This document shows positions 1 through 6,118 of a DNA stretch of 8,038 nt, piece by piece. The translations under genes were made by a program, and so were the position numbers. The notes below the pieces were generated by a model, which had not been told where the DNA came from, made no database searches, and saw only the letters and a program-made list of their open reading frames with translations. Numbering within the stretch: the first letter of the stretch is position 1; each line of letters starts with the position of its first letter. Source of the stretch: JBPCRW01 sp050996405 (lineage in GTDB: Bacteria > Acidobacteriota > Blastocatellia > Pyrinomonadales > Pyrinomonadaceae); the NCBI GenBank assembly GCA_050996405.1, contig JBPCRW010000027.1, forward strand, positions 1 through 8,038, given 5' to 3'.

Positions 1-491
1 TGGCAAATCATATTCGTCGTCATCGGGGCTTGCAAATCGGTGACGAAACAACCGAAAAACTGAAAACTAATTTTGCTTCGGCGGTTGTGCCGGACGAATT
101 GGGAAAATCCACAATAATTCGCGGGCGAGACGTGCAGACGGGCAGCCCCGGCGCGGTCGAAACCACATCGGGCGAAATTTATCCGGTCGTCGAAGGAATT
201 ATTCGCCGCGTCGCAATGATGATTAGCGACGCTCTGACCGAACTCCGACCGGAAGTGGCGGCGGACATTTTTGACCGTGGAATCATTTTAACCGGCGGCG
301 GCGCGCTTTTTAACGGCATTGACCAGTATCTTCGCAGTATCGTCAATCTTCCCGTGCTGATTTCCGACGAACCGCGTTACGCGACCGTGCGCGGGCTGCT
401 GAAAATGTTTGACGAGCCGGAATTGCTTGAACGAGTTTCGCGCAATGAGCCGAACGTTTTGCAAAACGCCGAAATTCCGTTTGAAGCGTAG
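1..491 (+). CDS. mreB: MreB-family actin-like cell-shape protein, C-terminal half (5' end outside window)
   Basis: The frame is open from the first base and ends at TAG 489-491, leaving 162 visible codons. MreB proteins usually have about 340 residues, so roughly half is missing. A TTG at base 30 is internal, because homologous sequence continues upstream of it. Visible MreB hallmarks are an HIRRHRGLQIGDETTEKLK stretch near the edge (compare the family pattern with RR followed by LIGE-TAE-IK), an I-RGRD segment, and the nucleotide-binding LTGGGAL loop at bases 288-308. MreB is a cytoplasmic, membrane-associated ATPase whose filaments steer the elongation machinery for cell-wall synthesis. A strong terminator lies about 40 bases after the stop and no mreC or mreD follows, unlike the common mreBCD operon. 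It may therefore be a stand-alone or paralogous copy (Mbl/MreBH-like). The family call is firm; the exact paralogue is not. Confidence 0.9.
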   Translation, partial: ANHIRRHRGLQIGDETTEKLKTNFASAVVPDELGKSTIIRGRDVQTGSPGAVETTSGEIYPVVEGIIRRVAMMISDALTELRPEVAADIFDRGIILTGGGALFNGIDQYLRSIVNLPVLISDEPRYATVRGLLKMFDEPELLERVSRNEPNVLQNAEIPFEA

Positions 492-533
492 CGAAACCTT
501 TAAAATTAAACCAAACTTCGTTCTTACAAAATA

Positions 534-571
534 AAAAAGCGGGCGCGGAGAGGAATCCGCGCCCGCTTTTT
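534..571. terminator. Strong bidirectional intrinsic terminator between convergent genes
   Basis: A perfect 11-bp stem (539-549 GCGGGCGCGGA pairing with 556-566) encloses a six-base loop, GAGGAA (550-555). It is flanked by five A on the left (534-538) and five T on the right (567-571), so an RNA from either strand would carry a GC-rich hairpin followed by a U-run. It sits between the mreB stop at 491 and the stop of the convergent OmpA-like gene at 583, so it can end both transcripts. Confidence 0.93.
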
Positions 572-582
572 ACGCCAACAAA

Positions 583-2079
583 TTATTTGCCCGCATTTAC
601 ATTTGTGTTTGTGTTGGTTGTGGTAGTGGTCGTCAATGAACCCGCGCCGGAAACCACCGCGTATTCGATGCGGCGATTTTGAAAACGTCCGTCTTCCGTG
701 TCGTTTGACGCTTTCGGTTTCGTATCGCCGTAGCCTTTCGCTGCCAGCATTTTGTCGCTTACGCCGAGTTTAATCAGAGCGTTGCGAACCGAATCGGCGC
801 GGGCTTGCGAAAGTTTCTGATTACCGGCGGCGTTGCCCGTGTTGTCGGTGTGTCCGCTGACTTCGATAATCGTGTCGGCGGGCTGGGCTTTTAAAACTTC
901 CGCCGCTTTCGCCAGAATCGGCTGCGCGTCTGCCGGAATCGCCGAACTGCCGGAAGCGAAATTGATAATCGAAACGTTCAGCGCGTCAACTAACTGCTGA
1001 ATGGTTTTCGCTTCGTTCAATTCCTTTAACGCTTCTTCGTTGGCTTGTTTCGACGCGCCTACCGCACCCGCTAAAGTAACCGGCATTTTCCAATTTGCGA
1101 AAAGCGATTTCAGTTGGTCAACGGCAGCTTGCGGAAGATTGCTCGCTTCCGTAATCGCGCTTCCCGTAAAAGCAAGCACTCCGGTTTTCCAGTCTTTCAA
1201 ATTCGGCAGGATTTTTTGGAAATTATCCCACCAGCCCGCGCCGAACGGTTTGGCGTTTGCGTCAACCCGCAAGCCCATGTAATCAACGTTTCCCGCGCCG
1301 AATTGTGCGTCGAGTTTGGCTTTGATGTCGTCCAGAGTTTTCTGGTCTGGAACAACGCCCGTCACCGTATATCTACCGTCTCTGGCTTCAATTCTAAAAC
1401 TCGAATCAGCGGTTTTAACCGTCGCGTTGGCGTTCGTCACAGCCTTATTTACGTTGACATTCGTATTTGCGGGCGGCGGAGCTTCGGCTTTGCGGCAGAA
1501 AGCCCACCCGATTGCAACCAGCAAAGCGAGCAGAATAAGCGGCAGCAGCCATTTCAGAATCGAATTGTCAGACCTGCCGACGGTCGCCTCGTCAACTCGA
1601 TTAAACGCCGCCGTCGCTCTGTCGCCGACCGAACCGGCGGCAGCGTCAACGCGGTCAACCGTTTCCGCCACCGCGCCGCTGCCCGAAAGATAACCGCCGA
1701 TTCTCGACAGCAGACTGCGTTCATCCGGCACAACTCCGTCCGGTGTCAGACGGTCAACCACGTTTGGAATCATTACTCCCAACGCCGATTTGGCGGCTCC
1801 GGTTTCAATACCCGCCTGGCTTGCCATTCGGCTGACGGTATTTTCTCCCAACGCCGATTCGACCTGTTCGCCGGAAAGATGCGTGTTGTCGCCCGTGCTA
1901 ATCCACGAATCGGCAACATCACCTAAACCCGCTTGTCTAAACCGATTTAAAAATCCGGCAAAGCCGCCCTGATTCCGGTCGGTTATTAATCCCAGTAAAG
2001 CCGAAAGTAAATTTCCAGCCTTGTTTTCCAAACCGAATCTTTCTCTATTCTCGCTAATAATTGAATCGAATATTGACAT
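583..2079 (-). CDS. YidB-like (DUF937) / transmembrane / BON-like / OmpA-family fusion protein
   Basis: The protein has 498 residues in four parts. Residues 1 to about 118 resemble YidB/DUF937 (AGLGDVADSWISTGDN, then SGEQVESALG). Residues 174-195 form one hydrophobic helix (ILKWLLPLILLALLVAIGW). After an Asn-rich linker (205-220), residues about 226-340 look like one or two BON-type modules (RYTVTGVVPDQKTLDDIKAKL, then VLAFTGSAITEA). Residues about 368-477 are an OmpA C-terminal domain with INFASGSSAI and GHTDNTGNAAGN. D412 and R427 match the spacing of the diaminopimelate-binding Asp and Arg of E. coli OmpA (D271 and R286). The tail (483-495) is Thr/Asn-rich low complexity. There is no signal peptide or lipobox, so I infer a cytoplasmic YidB part and periplasmic BON-OmpA parts gripping peptidoglycan. 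Mycobacterial ArfA (OmpATb) also joins TM, BON and OmpA, but without the YidB part. The start is supported by a good Shine-Dalgarno. The function of YidB domains is poorly known. Confidence 0.9.
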   Translation of the reverse strand: MSIFDSIISENRERFGLENKAGNLLSALLGLITDRNQGGFAGFLNRFRQAGLGDVADSWISTGDNTHLSGEQVESALGENTVSRMASQAGIETGAAKSALGVMIPNVVDRLTPDGVVPDERSLLSRIGGYLSGSGAVAETVDRVDAAAGSVGDRATAAFNRVDEATVGRSDNSILKWLLPLILLALLVAIGWAFCRKAEAPPPANTNVNVNKAVTNANATVKTADSSFRIEARDGRYTVTGVVPDQKTLDDIKAKLDAQFGAGNVDYMGLRVDANAKPFGAGWWDNFQKILPNLKDWKTGVLAFTGSAITEASNLPQAAVDQLKSLFANWKMPVTLAGAVGASKQANEEALKELNEAKTIQQLVDALNVSIINFASGSSAIPADAQPILAKAAEVLKAQPADTIIEVSGHTDNTGNAAGNQKLSQARADSVRNALIKLGVSDKMLAAKGYGDTKPKASNDTEDGRFQNRRIEYAVVSGAGSLTTTTTTNTNTNVNAGK

Positions 2080-2090
2080 AGTTTAATGCG

Positions 2091-2097
2091 CTCCTTA
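2091..2097 (-). promoter_or_regulatory. Shine-Dalgarno of the OmpA-like fusion gene
   Basis: On the minus strand this reads TAAGGAG, 11 bases before the ATG at 2077-2079. It is a strong anti-16S match and fixes the start. I see no convincing sigma-70 promoter further upstream; the best -35/-10 pairs match only 3/6 and 4/6. Confidence 0.75.
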
Positions 2098-2184
2098 GGT
2101 TATCCTTTTAGTTTCGTATTCGAGCAAAAAACTGGTCGCCGAACTAACTGCAAATTCATTCGTTTAGAATTACGCGGCGGGTTT

Positions 2185-2895
2185 CTAATTTTTGCTTTCC
2201 CGCCATTGTTTCCCACGCGCCGTTAATTCGTCAAGTATTTTCTGTAATTCAAGTCGTTTATTTTCAATCTCGTTTTCGTTCGCGTCATTAGAAACGTAAA
2301 TCGGCGCGCCTAAAAAAACGCGGGCGCGGCTGAAAGGTTTCGGAATCTGAAGATTATCCCAACTGCCGATTTTCCAAAAAGATTTTGTTTCCACGACAAA
2401 TGGCATCATCGGATTTCCGGTTTTTTTCGCCAGCACGCACGCGCCGGATTTGGCGACGTATTTCGGACCTTTCGGACCGTCAATCGAAAAAGCCGTCGGC
2501 AGTTTTTCGCGCATTGCCCGAATCAATTCAACCAGTGCCGCAACGCCGCCGCGCGTCGAACTGCCGCGCACTGCTCCGTAACCGAAACGCCGTATAAACG
2601 CGGCGATATATTCACCGTCAAAACTCTGCGACGTGATGACGATGATTTTGCGGCTGCGAAAAAAATATGTTCCGGCAAAAATTCGATTGTGCCAGAAAAC
2701 ATAAATCGGAATTTTGTTGGCGGCGTAAATTTTCTCGAAATTTTCCCAGTCTTCGGTTTCGTAACGCAGCGTTTTTCCAATCAAACTTATCAAAATAAAA
2801 AACGCCCAATCCGCGAGCCGAATGACGAATCTTTGTTTGAAGGAATACGCGGATAAATCGGCGCGTTCGTAAAAATTTTTAATTTTTCGCGTCAT
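2185..2895 (-). CDS. DUF374-family lysophospholipid acyltransferase-like protein
   Basis: The protein has 236 residues, a normal length for DUF374, a branch of the glycerolipid acyltransferase (LPLAT) superfamily. Family marks seen are FWHNR (67-71) with the likely catalytic His69, SFDGEYIA (91-98), the RGSSTRGG block (110-117), and DGPKGP (139-144), which probably shapes the acceptor site. Residues 27-43 are hydrophobic and could anchor it to the inner face of the cytoplasmic membrane. The family is thought to transfer acyl chains to a lipid or lipid-A-like acceptor; the substrate cannot be read from the sequence. The gene lies 105 bases upstream of the OmpA-like fusion on the same strand with no visible terminator between them, so co-transcription is possible. 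It is divergent from the receiver-ATPase gene. No clear Shine-Dalgarno precedes the ATG, but the start gives a sensible N-terminus. Confidence 0.85.
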   Translation of the reverse strand: MTRKIKNFYERADLSAYSFKQRFVIRLADWAFFILISLIGKTLRYETEDWENFEKIYAANKIPIYVFWHNRIFAGTYFFRSRKIIVITSQSFDGEYIAAFIRRFGYGAVRGSSTRGGVAALVELIRAMREKLPTAFSIDGPKGPKYVAKSGACVLAKKTGNPMMPFVVETKSFWKIGSWDNLQIPKPFSRARVFLGAPIYVSNDANENEIENKRLELQKILDELTARGKQWRESKN

Positions 2896-2969
2896 CGAAT
2901 AGGAATTCGTCGGACGTTTGGTTTAATATGTGCAACAAAGAGATTATTTTATCGTAAATTTTTGTTGAA

Positions 2970-2985
2970 GGCTTTCAGCAAAGCC
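2970..2985. repeat. Solo palindrome, possible degenerate REP-like unit
   Basis: GGCTTT (2970-2975) pairs perfectly with AAAGCC (2980-2985) around the loop CAGC. On the minus strand it contains TTTGCTGAA, a 9-mer also present in the right-end hairpin of the transposase element (4359-4367), and it is preceded there by CCG as in that hairpin. No U-run follows on either strand, so a terminator is unlikely. It lies in the 118-base divergent region, 28 bases before the receiver-ATPase start, and could instead be a local regulatory site or chance. Confidence 0.4.
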
Positions 2986-3013
2986 GGATTTCCTGTAAAA
3001 CAGCTTACCGAAA

Positions 3014-3814
3014 ATGCACAAGAGAATTTTAATTGTTGACGATTATGACGATTTAAGCACGTCGCTCACGGTGGAGTTCGGCGCGTCGGGCGATTCTGTG
3101 AAAACGGTCGAAACCCGCGCGGAAGCAGTCGAGCTAATCGAAAAAGAAAAATTCGATTTGATTATCACGGATTTGGACGGCGAACATCTGCTTGCCAAAT
3201 CCGACGATAAAACGGACTGTTTGCCCGAACCTATTTCCAATTCACGCAGTCAAATAAAAGCGTTCAAAATTTGCGTTCCCAATTATAAAAGAAAGGAATT
3301 CAGCGAAGCCGAACTGAAAAAATTTATTGAAATTACGCTCGATTACAAAGCAAAATTTGTTGACCAAAAAAAGTCCGTTCAAAATCTGCGCGAAAAAATC
3401 GAATTTGAAATTCCGAGTTTTATATCCTTGATGCACTGCATTTTGGATTATCTGTTGAATCGCGTCGAAAAAAACGGCATCGTCAATTCCGAAAACTCAA
3501 ATCTTTTCATCGCTCTGGACGAAGCCTTTGTCAACGCCGTCAAACACGGCAACAAATTCGACGCGCAAAAATTTGTGCGAATCACGGCGGATATTTCCGC
3601 CAAAGAAGCGCGTTTTACCGTCGAAGACGAAGGCGAAGGTTTTGACATAAATTCGATTCCAAACCCGCTCGATGCCGAAAATCTTTTCAAAACTTCCGGT
3701 CGCGGCGTGCTGATAATTCATAACGTGATGGACGAAGTGAAATACAACGAGCGCGGCAACCGCGTCGAGATGGTTAAGAAAAGCGAACAAGAAAATAGTA
3801 AAAATGGAAACTGA
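3014..3814 (+). CDS. Receiver-like domain fused to RsbW/SpoIIAB-type (HATPase_c_2) kinase
   Basis: The protein has 266 residues. Residues 1 to about 110 resemble a response-regulator receiver: ILIVDDYDD carries the acidic pair D9/D10, D53 in LIITDLDG is the likely phospho-acceptor, and YKRKEF holds a candidate for the conserved Lys (K94). The receiver is short between D53 and K94 (41 residues, usually about 50) and lacks an obvious hydrophobic beta-4 strand with its Ser/Thr, so switching may be altered. Residues about 128-256 form a GHKL ATPase of the anti-sigma type: ALDEAFVNAVKHGN has E170 and N174 matching the catalytic Glu and Mg-binding Asn of SpoIIAB, followed by EDEGEGFD (204-211) and SGRGVLII (228-235). 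RsbW-type enzymes bind sigma factors and phosphorylate STAS antagonists. No partner gene lies in the window. There is no clear Shine-Dalgarno. The left hairpin of the downstream element, followed by TTTT, could end this transcript. Confidence 0.85.
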   Translation: MHKRILIVDDYDDLSTSLTVEFGASGDSVKTVETRAEAVELIEKEKFDLIITDLDGEHLLAKSDDKTDCLPEPISNSRSQIKAFKICVPNYKRKEFSEAELKKFIEITLDYKAKFVDQKKSVQNLREKIEFEIPSFISLMHCILDYLLNRVEKNGIVNSENSNLFIALDEAFVNAVKHGNKFDAQKFVRITADISAKEARFTVEDEGEGFDINSIPNPLDAENLFKTSGRGVLIIHNVMDEVKYNERGNRVEMVKKSEQENSKNGN

Positions 3815-3829
3815 TTTTACTTGAGCATA

Positions 3830-3884
3830 TTGCCGTTTGCTTCAGCAAACGGTTTTAGAATTTAAATTCAGGATGGCTTTAGCC
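3830..3884. repeat. Left end of the element: outer hairpin plus inner palindrome
   Basis: The outer hairpin has a perfect 8-bp stem, CCGTTTGC (3833-3840) with GCAAACGG (3845-3852), and the loop TTCA. The inner palindrome GGCTTTAGCC is at 3875-3884, 11 bases before the transposase ATG. The outer hairpin is followed by TTTT, so it may also act as a weak terminator for the upstream gene. Confidence 0.8.
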
Positions 3885-3894
3885 AAACAAAAAT

Positions 3895-4314
3895 ATGTCA
3901 TTTGTCAAGATCTGGGTTCACCTCGTATTCTCAACCAAAAACCGCGAGCCTTATTTCACAAAAGAAATTCGTCTCACTTTAATCGAACATATTAAATCCA
4001 ACGCCAAGGAAAAAGACATTTATATTAAAGCAATTGATGGCTGGTCAGAGCATTTGCATTGTCTGGTTTCTTTGGGCAAAGAACAGAATATCGCTAAAAT
4101 CGCAATGCTGATTAAAGGCGAATCGGCGCATTGGTTGAACGAGCAGAATTTTTTCAAAGGCAGATTTTACTGGCAAGACGATTATTTTGCCGTTTCGGTC
4201 AGCGAATCGCTTGTTGCGGCGGTCGAAAATTATATTGAAAATCAAGAGAAACATCATTCGGCGAAACCTTTTGATGAAGAACTTCGGTTTTTTAAAGAAA
4301 AGTATAAATGGTGA
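3895..4314 (+). CDS. IS200/IS605-type Y1 (HUH) transposase, REP-associated-like
   Basis: The protein has 139 residues, full length for single-domain Y1 transposases. It opens with VKIWVHLVFSTKNREPYF, the usual first strand of the family. The metal-binding HUH pair is H53-L-H55 in EHLHCLVSL, and the nucleophile is Y113 in ENYIENQEKHH, which fits the family YIxxQ helix motif. These enzymes cut and rejoin single-stranded DNA at sites next to hairpins, forming a 5'-phosphotyrosine link. All key residues are present and the frame is intact, so it could be active. No TnpB or IscB partner is present. The inverted hairpin pair around the gene favours a REP-associated transposase (RAYT) reading over a classic IS200, whose end hairpins are read on one strand. 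No good Shine-Dalgarno is seen; an AGGA lies 21 bases upstream, before the inner palindrome. Confidence 0.92.
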   Translation: MSFVKIWVHLVFSTKNREPYFTKEIRLTLIEHIKSNAKEKDIYIKAIDGWSEHLHCLVSLGKEQNIAKIAMLIKGESAHWLNEQNFFKGRFYWQDDYFAVSVSESLVAAVENYIENQEKHHSAKPFDEELRFFKEKYKW

Positions 4315-4324
4315 AAGGCATTTC

Positions 4325-4378
4325 GGCTAAAGCCGGTTTTCTTTGCTTCTCATAACCGTTTGCTGAAGCAATCGGCAA
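4325..4378. repeat. Right end of the element: inner palindrome plus outer hairpin
   Basis: The inner palindrome GGCTAAAGCC (4325-4334) is the exact reverse complement of the left inner one. The outer hairpin at 4356-4375 has stems CCGTTTGC and GCAATCGG with the loop TGAA and one T-T mismatch. Spacing between inner palindrome and outer 25-base repeat is 19 bases here and 20 at the left, so the whole end is conserved in inverted orientation. The right end stops 30 bases before the nadE ATG. Confidence 0.8.
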
Positions 4379-4408
4379 ATTAAGAAAGTATCCAACTTGC
4401 ATAAATCA

Positions 4409-6070
4409 ATGAAAGTCACCATCGCGCAAATCAATACGACCAGCGGCGACATCGAAGGCAACGTCGCCAAGATTTTGGATGCCATCGAAAAAGCCAAAGC
4501 GGACAAATCCGAGATGGTTGTTTTCCCCGAAGCCTGCACTCACGGTTACACTTCGCAGGACTGGTTTCAAGACCGCGACATCATCGAAAACTCGCTTCAG
4601 CCGCTTGAAAAAGTTATTCCCGCAACCGTTGGAATAACGGCGATTGTCGGCACGATTCGCCCGACGAACGACGCGGACGGGCGAAAATTATTTAACTGCG
4701 CCGCCGTCATCCACGACGGAAAATTGATTGGCTTTGCAGATAAAACTCTGCTGCCCGAATATGACGTTTTTGACGACCCGCGTTATTTTGAACCGGCGGA
4801 TTTTCGCAAAATTTTTGAAATTGACGGGCGCAAAATCGGTGTCGTCGTCTGCGAAGATTTCTGGAACGACAAAACTTTCTGGAAGGAGAGATTATACGAT
4901 GCCGACCCGACCGACGAGCTTGTTATGCAAGGCGCGGATTTAATCGTCGCCGTCAACGCTTCGCCGTATAACAAAGGCAAAATAAAATTGCGCTGCGAGA
5001 TGGTTTCGCACCGCGCCAAATTGCAGAAAAAGCCAATTGTGTTCGTCAATCTCGTCGGCGGAAATGACGGAATTGTTTTCGACGGCGCGAGTTTAATTGC
5101 CGACGAAGAAGGCGATATTATTTTGCAAGCTCCGGCATTTAAAGAATTTGTCGGAACGGTTGAATTAGACGTTCGCAAACCCGACGCGCGCGGCATTACG
5201 GGTGATGAAATCGAGTCAATTCGTCAGGCTTTGGTTTTGGGAATCCGCGATTACGCGCGAAAAAATCGTTTTACGAAATGCGTTTTGGGCTTGTCGGGCG
5301 GCATTGATTCGGCTCTCGTCGCCGCGCTCGCGTGCGAAGCAATCGGCGCGAAAAATCTGTTGTGCGTGATGATGCCGTCGCCTTTTTCATCCGAAGGAAG
5401 CGTTAAAGATTCAGAAGAATTGATAAAAAATCTCGGCTGCGAATCGCGCGTCGAGTCGATTTCCGGCGCGTTTGAAGTTTTATTGAAACAGATGAATCTA
5501 AATAAACCGACCAAAGGCGGCGAAAGTTTGGCGGCGGAAAATATGCAGGCGCGTCTGCGCGGCGTAATTTTAATGGCGATTTCCAACGCCGAAAATCGCC
5601 TTCTTCTCGCAACCGGAAACAAATCGGAATTAGCCGTCGGCTACTGCACGCTTTACGGCGACACGAACGGCGGTTTGGCGGTTTTAGGCGACGTTTTAAA
5701 AACCGAAGTTTGGCAAATCGCGCGGCACATTAACGAAAGCGCGAAACGCGAAATTATCCCGCATAAAATTATTGATAAAAAACCTTCCGCCGAACTCGCG
5801 CCGAATCAATTCGACCAGGATTCTTTGCCGCCATACGATTTGATGGACAAAGTTTTAAAACGCTATTTTGAAGATAAATTTTCGCCCGCCGAAATTATCG
5901 CCGAAGGAAATGATGCAAAACTCGTCTATGATTTACTGAACAAAGTCGAATCGCCCGCCAACGAATTCAAACGTCAGCAATTGCCGCCGACGATTATTAT
6001 TTCCAAAAACGCTATCGGTGTCGGTCGCCGTCGCCCGATTACGCATAAATATCGGAGAAGTCAAAAATAA
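4409..6070 (+). CDS. nadE: Glutamine-dependent NAD+ synthetase
   Basis: The enzyme makes NAD+ from deamido-NAD+ (nicotinate adenine dinucleotide), ATP and glutamine in the cytoplasm, the last step of NAD synthesis. The protein has 553 residues, normal for the two-domain form. Residues 1 to about 255 are a nitrilase-type glutaminase with the catalytic triad E41 (VFPEAC), K112 (ADKTLLP) and C148 (VVCEDFW). Residues about 265-545 are the synthetase domain with the ATP-binding P-loop SGGIDSA (296-302), then ATGNKSELAVGY and LYGDTNGG, and the family C-terminal GRRRPI segment. I chose ATG 4409 because MKVTIAQINTTSGD matches the normal family N-terminus; an in-frame TTG at 4397 would add four residues. 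No clear Shine-Dalgarno is present. The transposase element ends only 30 bases upstream, so the promoter must lie within or beyond it. A cysteine desulfurase follows after 48 bases. Confidence 0.96.
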   Translation: MKVTIAQINTTSGDIEGNVAKILDAIEKAKADKSEMVVFPEACTHGYTSQDWFQDRDIIENSLQPLEKVIPATVGITAIVGTIRPTNDADGRKLFNCAAVIHDGKLIGFADKTLLPEYDVFDDPRYFEPADFRKIFEIDGRKIGVVVCEDFWNDKTFWKERLYDADPTDELVMQGADLIVAVNASPYNKGKIKLRCEMVSHRAKLQKKPIVFVNLVGGNDGIVFDGASLIADEEGDIILQAPAFKEFVGTVELDVRKPDARGITGDEIESIRQALVLGIRDYARKNRFTKCVLGLSGGIDSALVAALACEAIGAKNLLCVMMPSPFSSEGSVKDSEELIKNLGCESRVESISGAFEVLLKQMNLNKPTKGGESLAAENMQARLRGVILMAISNAENRLLLATGNKSELAVGYCTLYGDTNGGLAVLGDVLKTEVWQIARHINESAKREIIPHKIIDKKPSAELAPNQFDQDSLPPYDLMDKVLKRYFEDKFSPAEIIAEGNDAKLVYDLLNKVESPANEFKRQQLPPTIIISKNAIGVGRRRPITHKYRRSQK

Positions 6071-6118
6071 AACGAGCGAACATCAAAAAAACAATCATCC
6101 GAATTCGATTTTGATTTT

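Larger units (their letters stand above)
3830..4378 (+). mobile_element. Compact Y1-transposase element with palindromic inverted ends (IS200/RAYT-like)
   Basis: The element is about 549 bp and carries a single transposase gene. Each end holds an outer 20-base hairpin and an inner 10-base GGCT..AGCC palindrome, and the two ends are inverted relative to each other. The outer 25 bases (3830-3854 against the reverse complement of 4354-4378) match at 24 positions. The boundaries given are the limits of that match, not proven cleavage sites. No flanking duplication is visible, as expected for HUH enzymes. It lies between the receiver-ATPase stop (3814) and the nadE start (4409). Confidence 0.75.

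Noticed and set aside
30..32. TTG as a start codon for the mreB-like gene
   Set aside because: The same frame continues to the window edge with MreB-like residues before it (HIRRHRG), so the TTG encodes an internal Leu.
595..633. GT-rich stretch as a microsatellite repeat
   Set aside because: It is the coding sequence for the Thr/Asn-rich tail of the OmpA-like protein, with mixed codons rather than a clean DNA repeat.
1114..1926. A 270-codon open frame on the plus strand opposite the OmpA-like gene
   Set aside because: Its translation is Arg/Ser/Asn-rich with no domain pattern, while the minus strand shows clear YidB, TM, BON and OmpA features and a Shine-Dalgarno. It is an antisense shadow.
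4397..4399. TTG as the nadE start
   Set aside because: It adds only four non-conserved residues; the ATG at 4409 gives the usual family N-terminus.
4783..5622. Two minus-strand open frames (137 and 123 codons) inside nadE
   Set aside because: They lie opposite strongly conserved nadE motifs, are rich in Ser, Pro and Arg, and show no family features or start signals.
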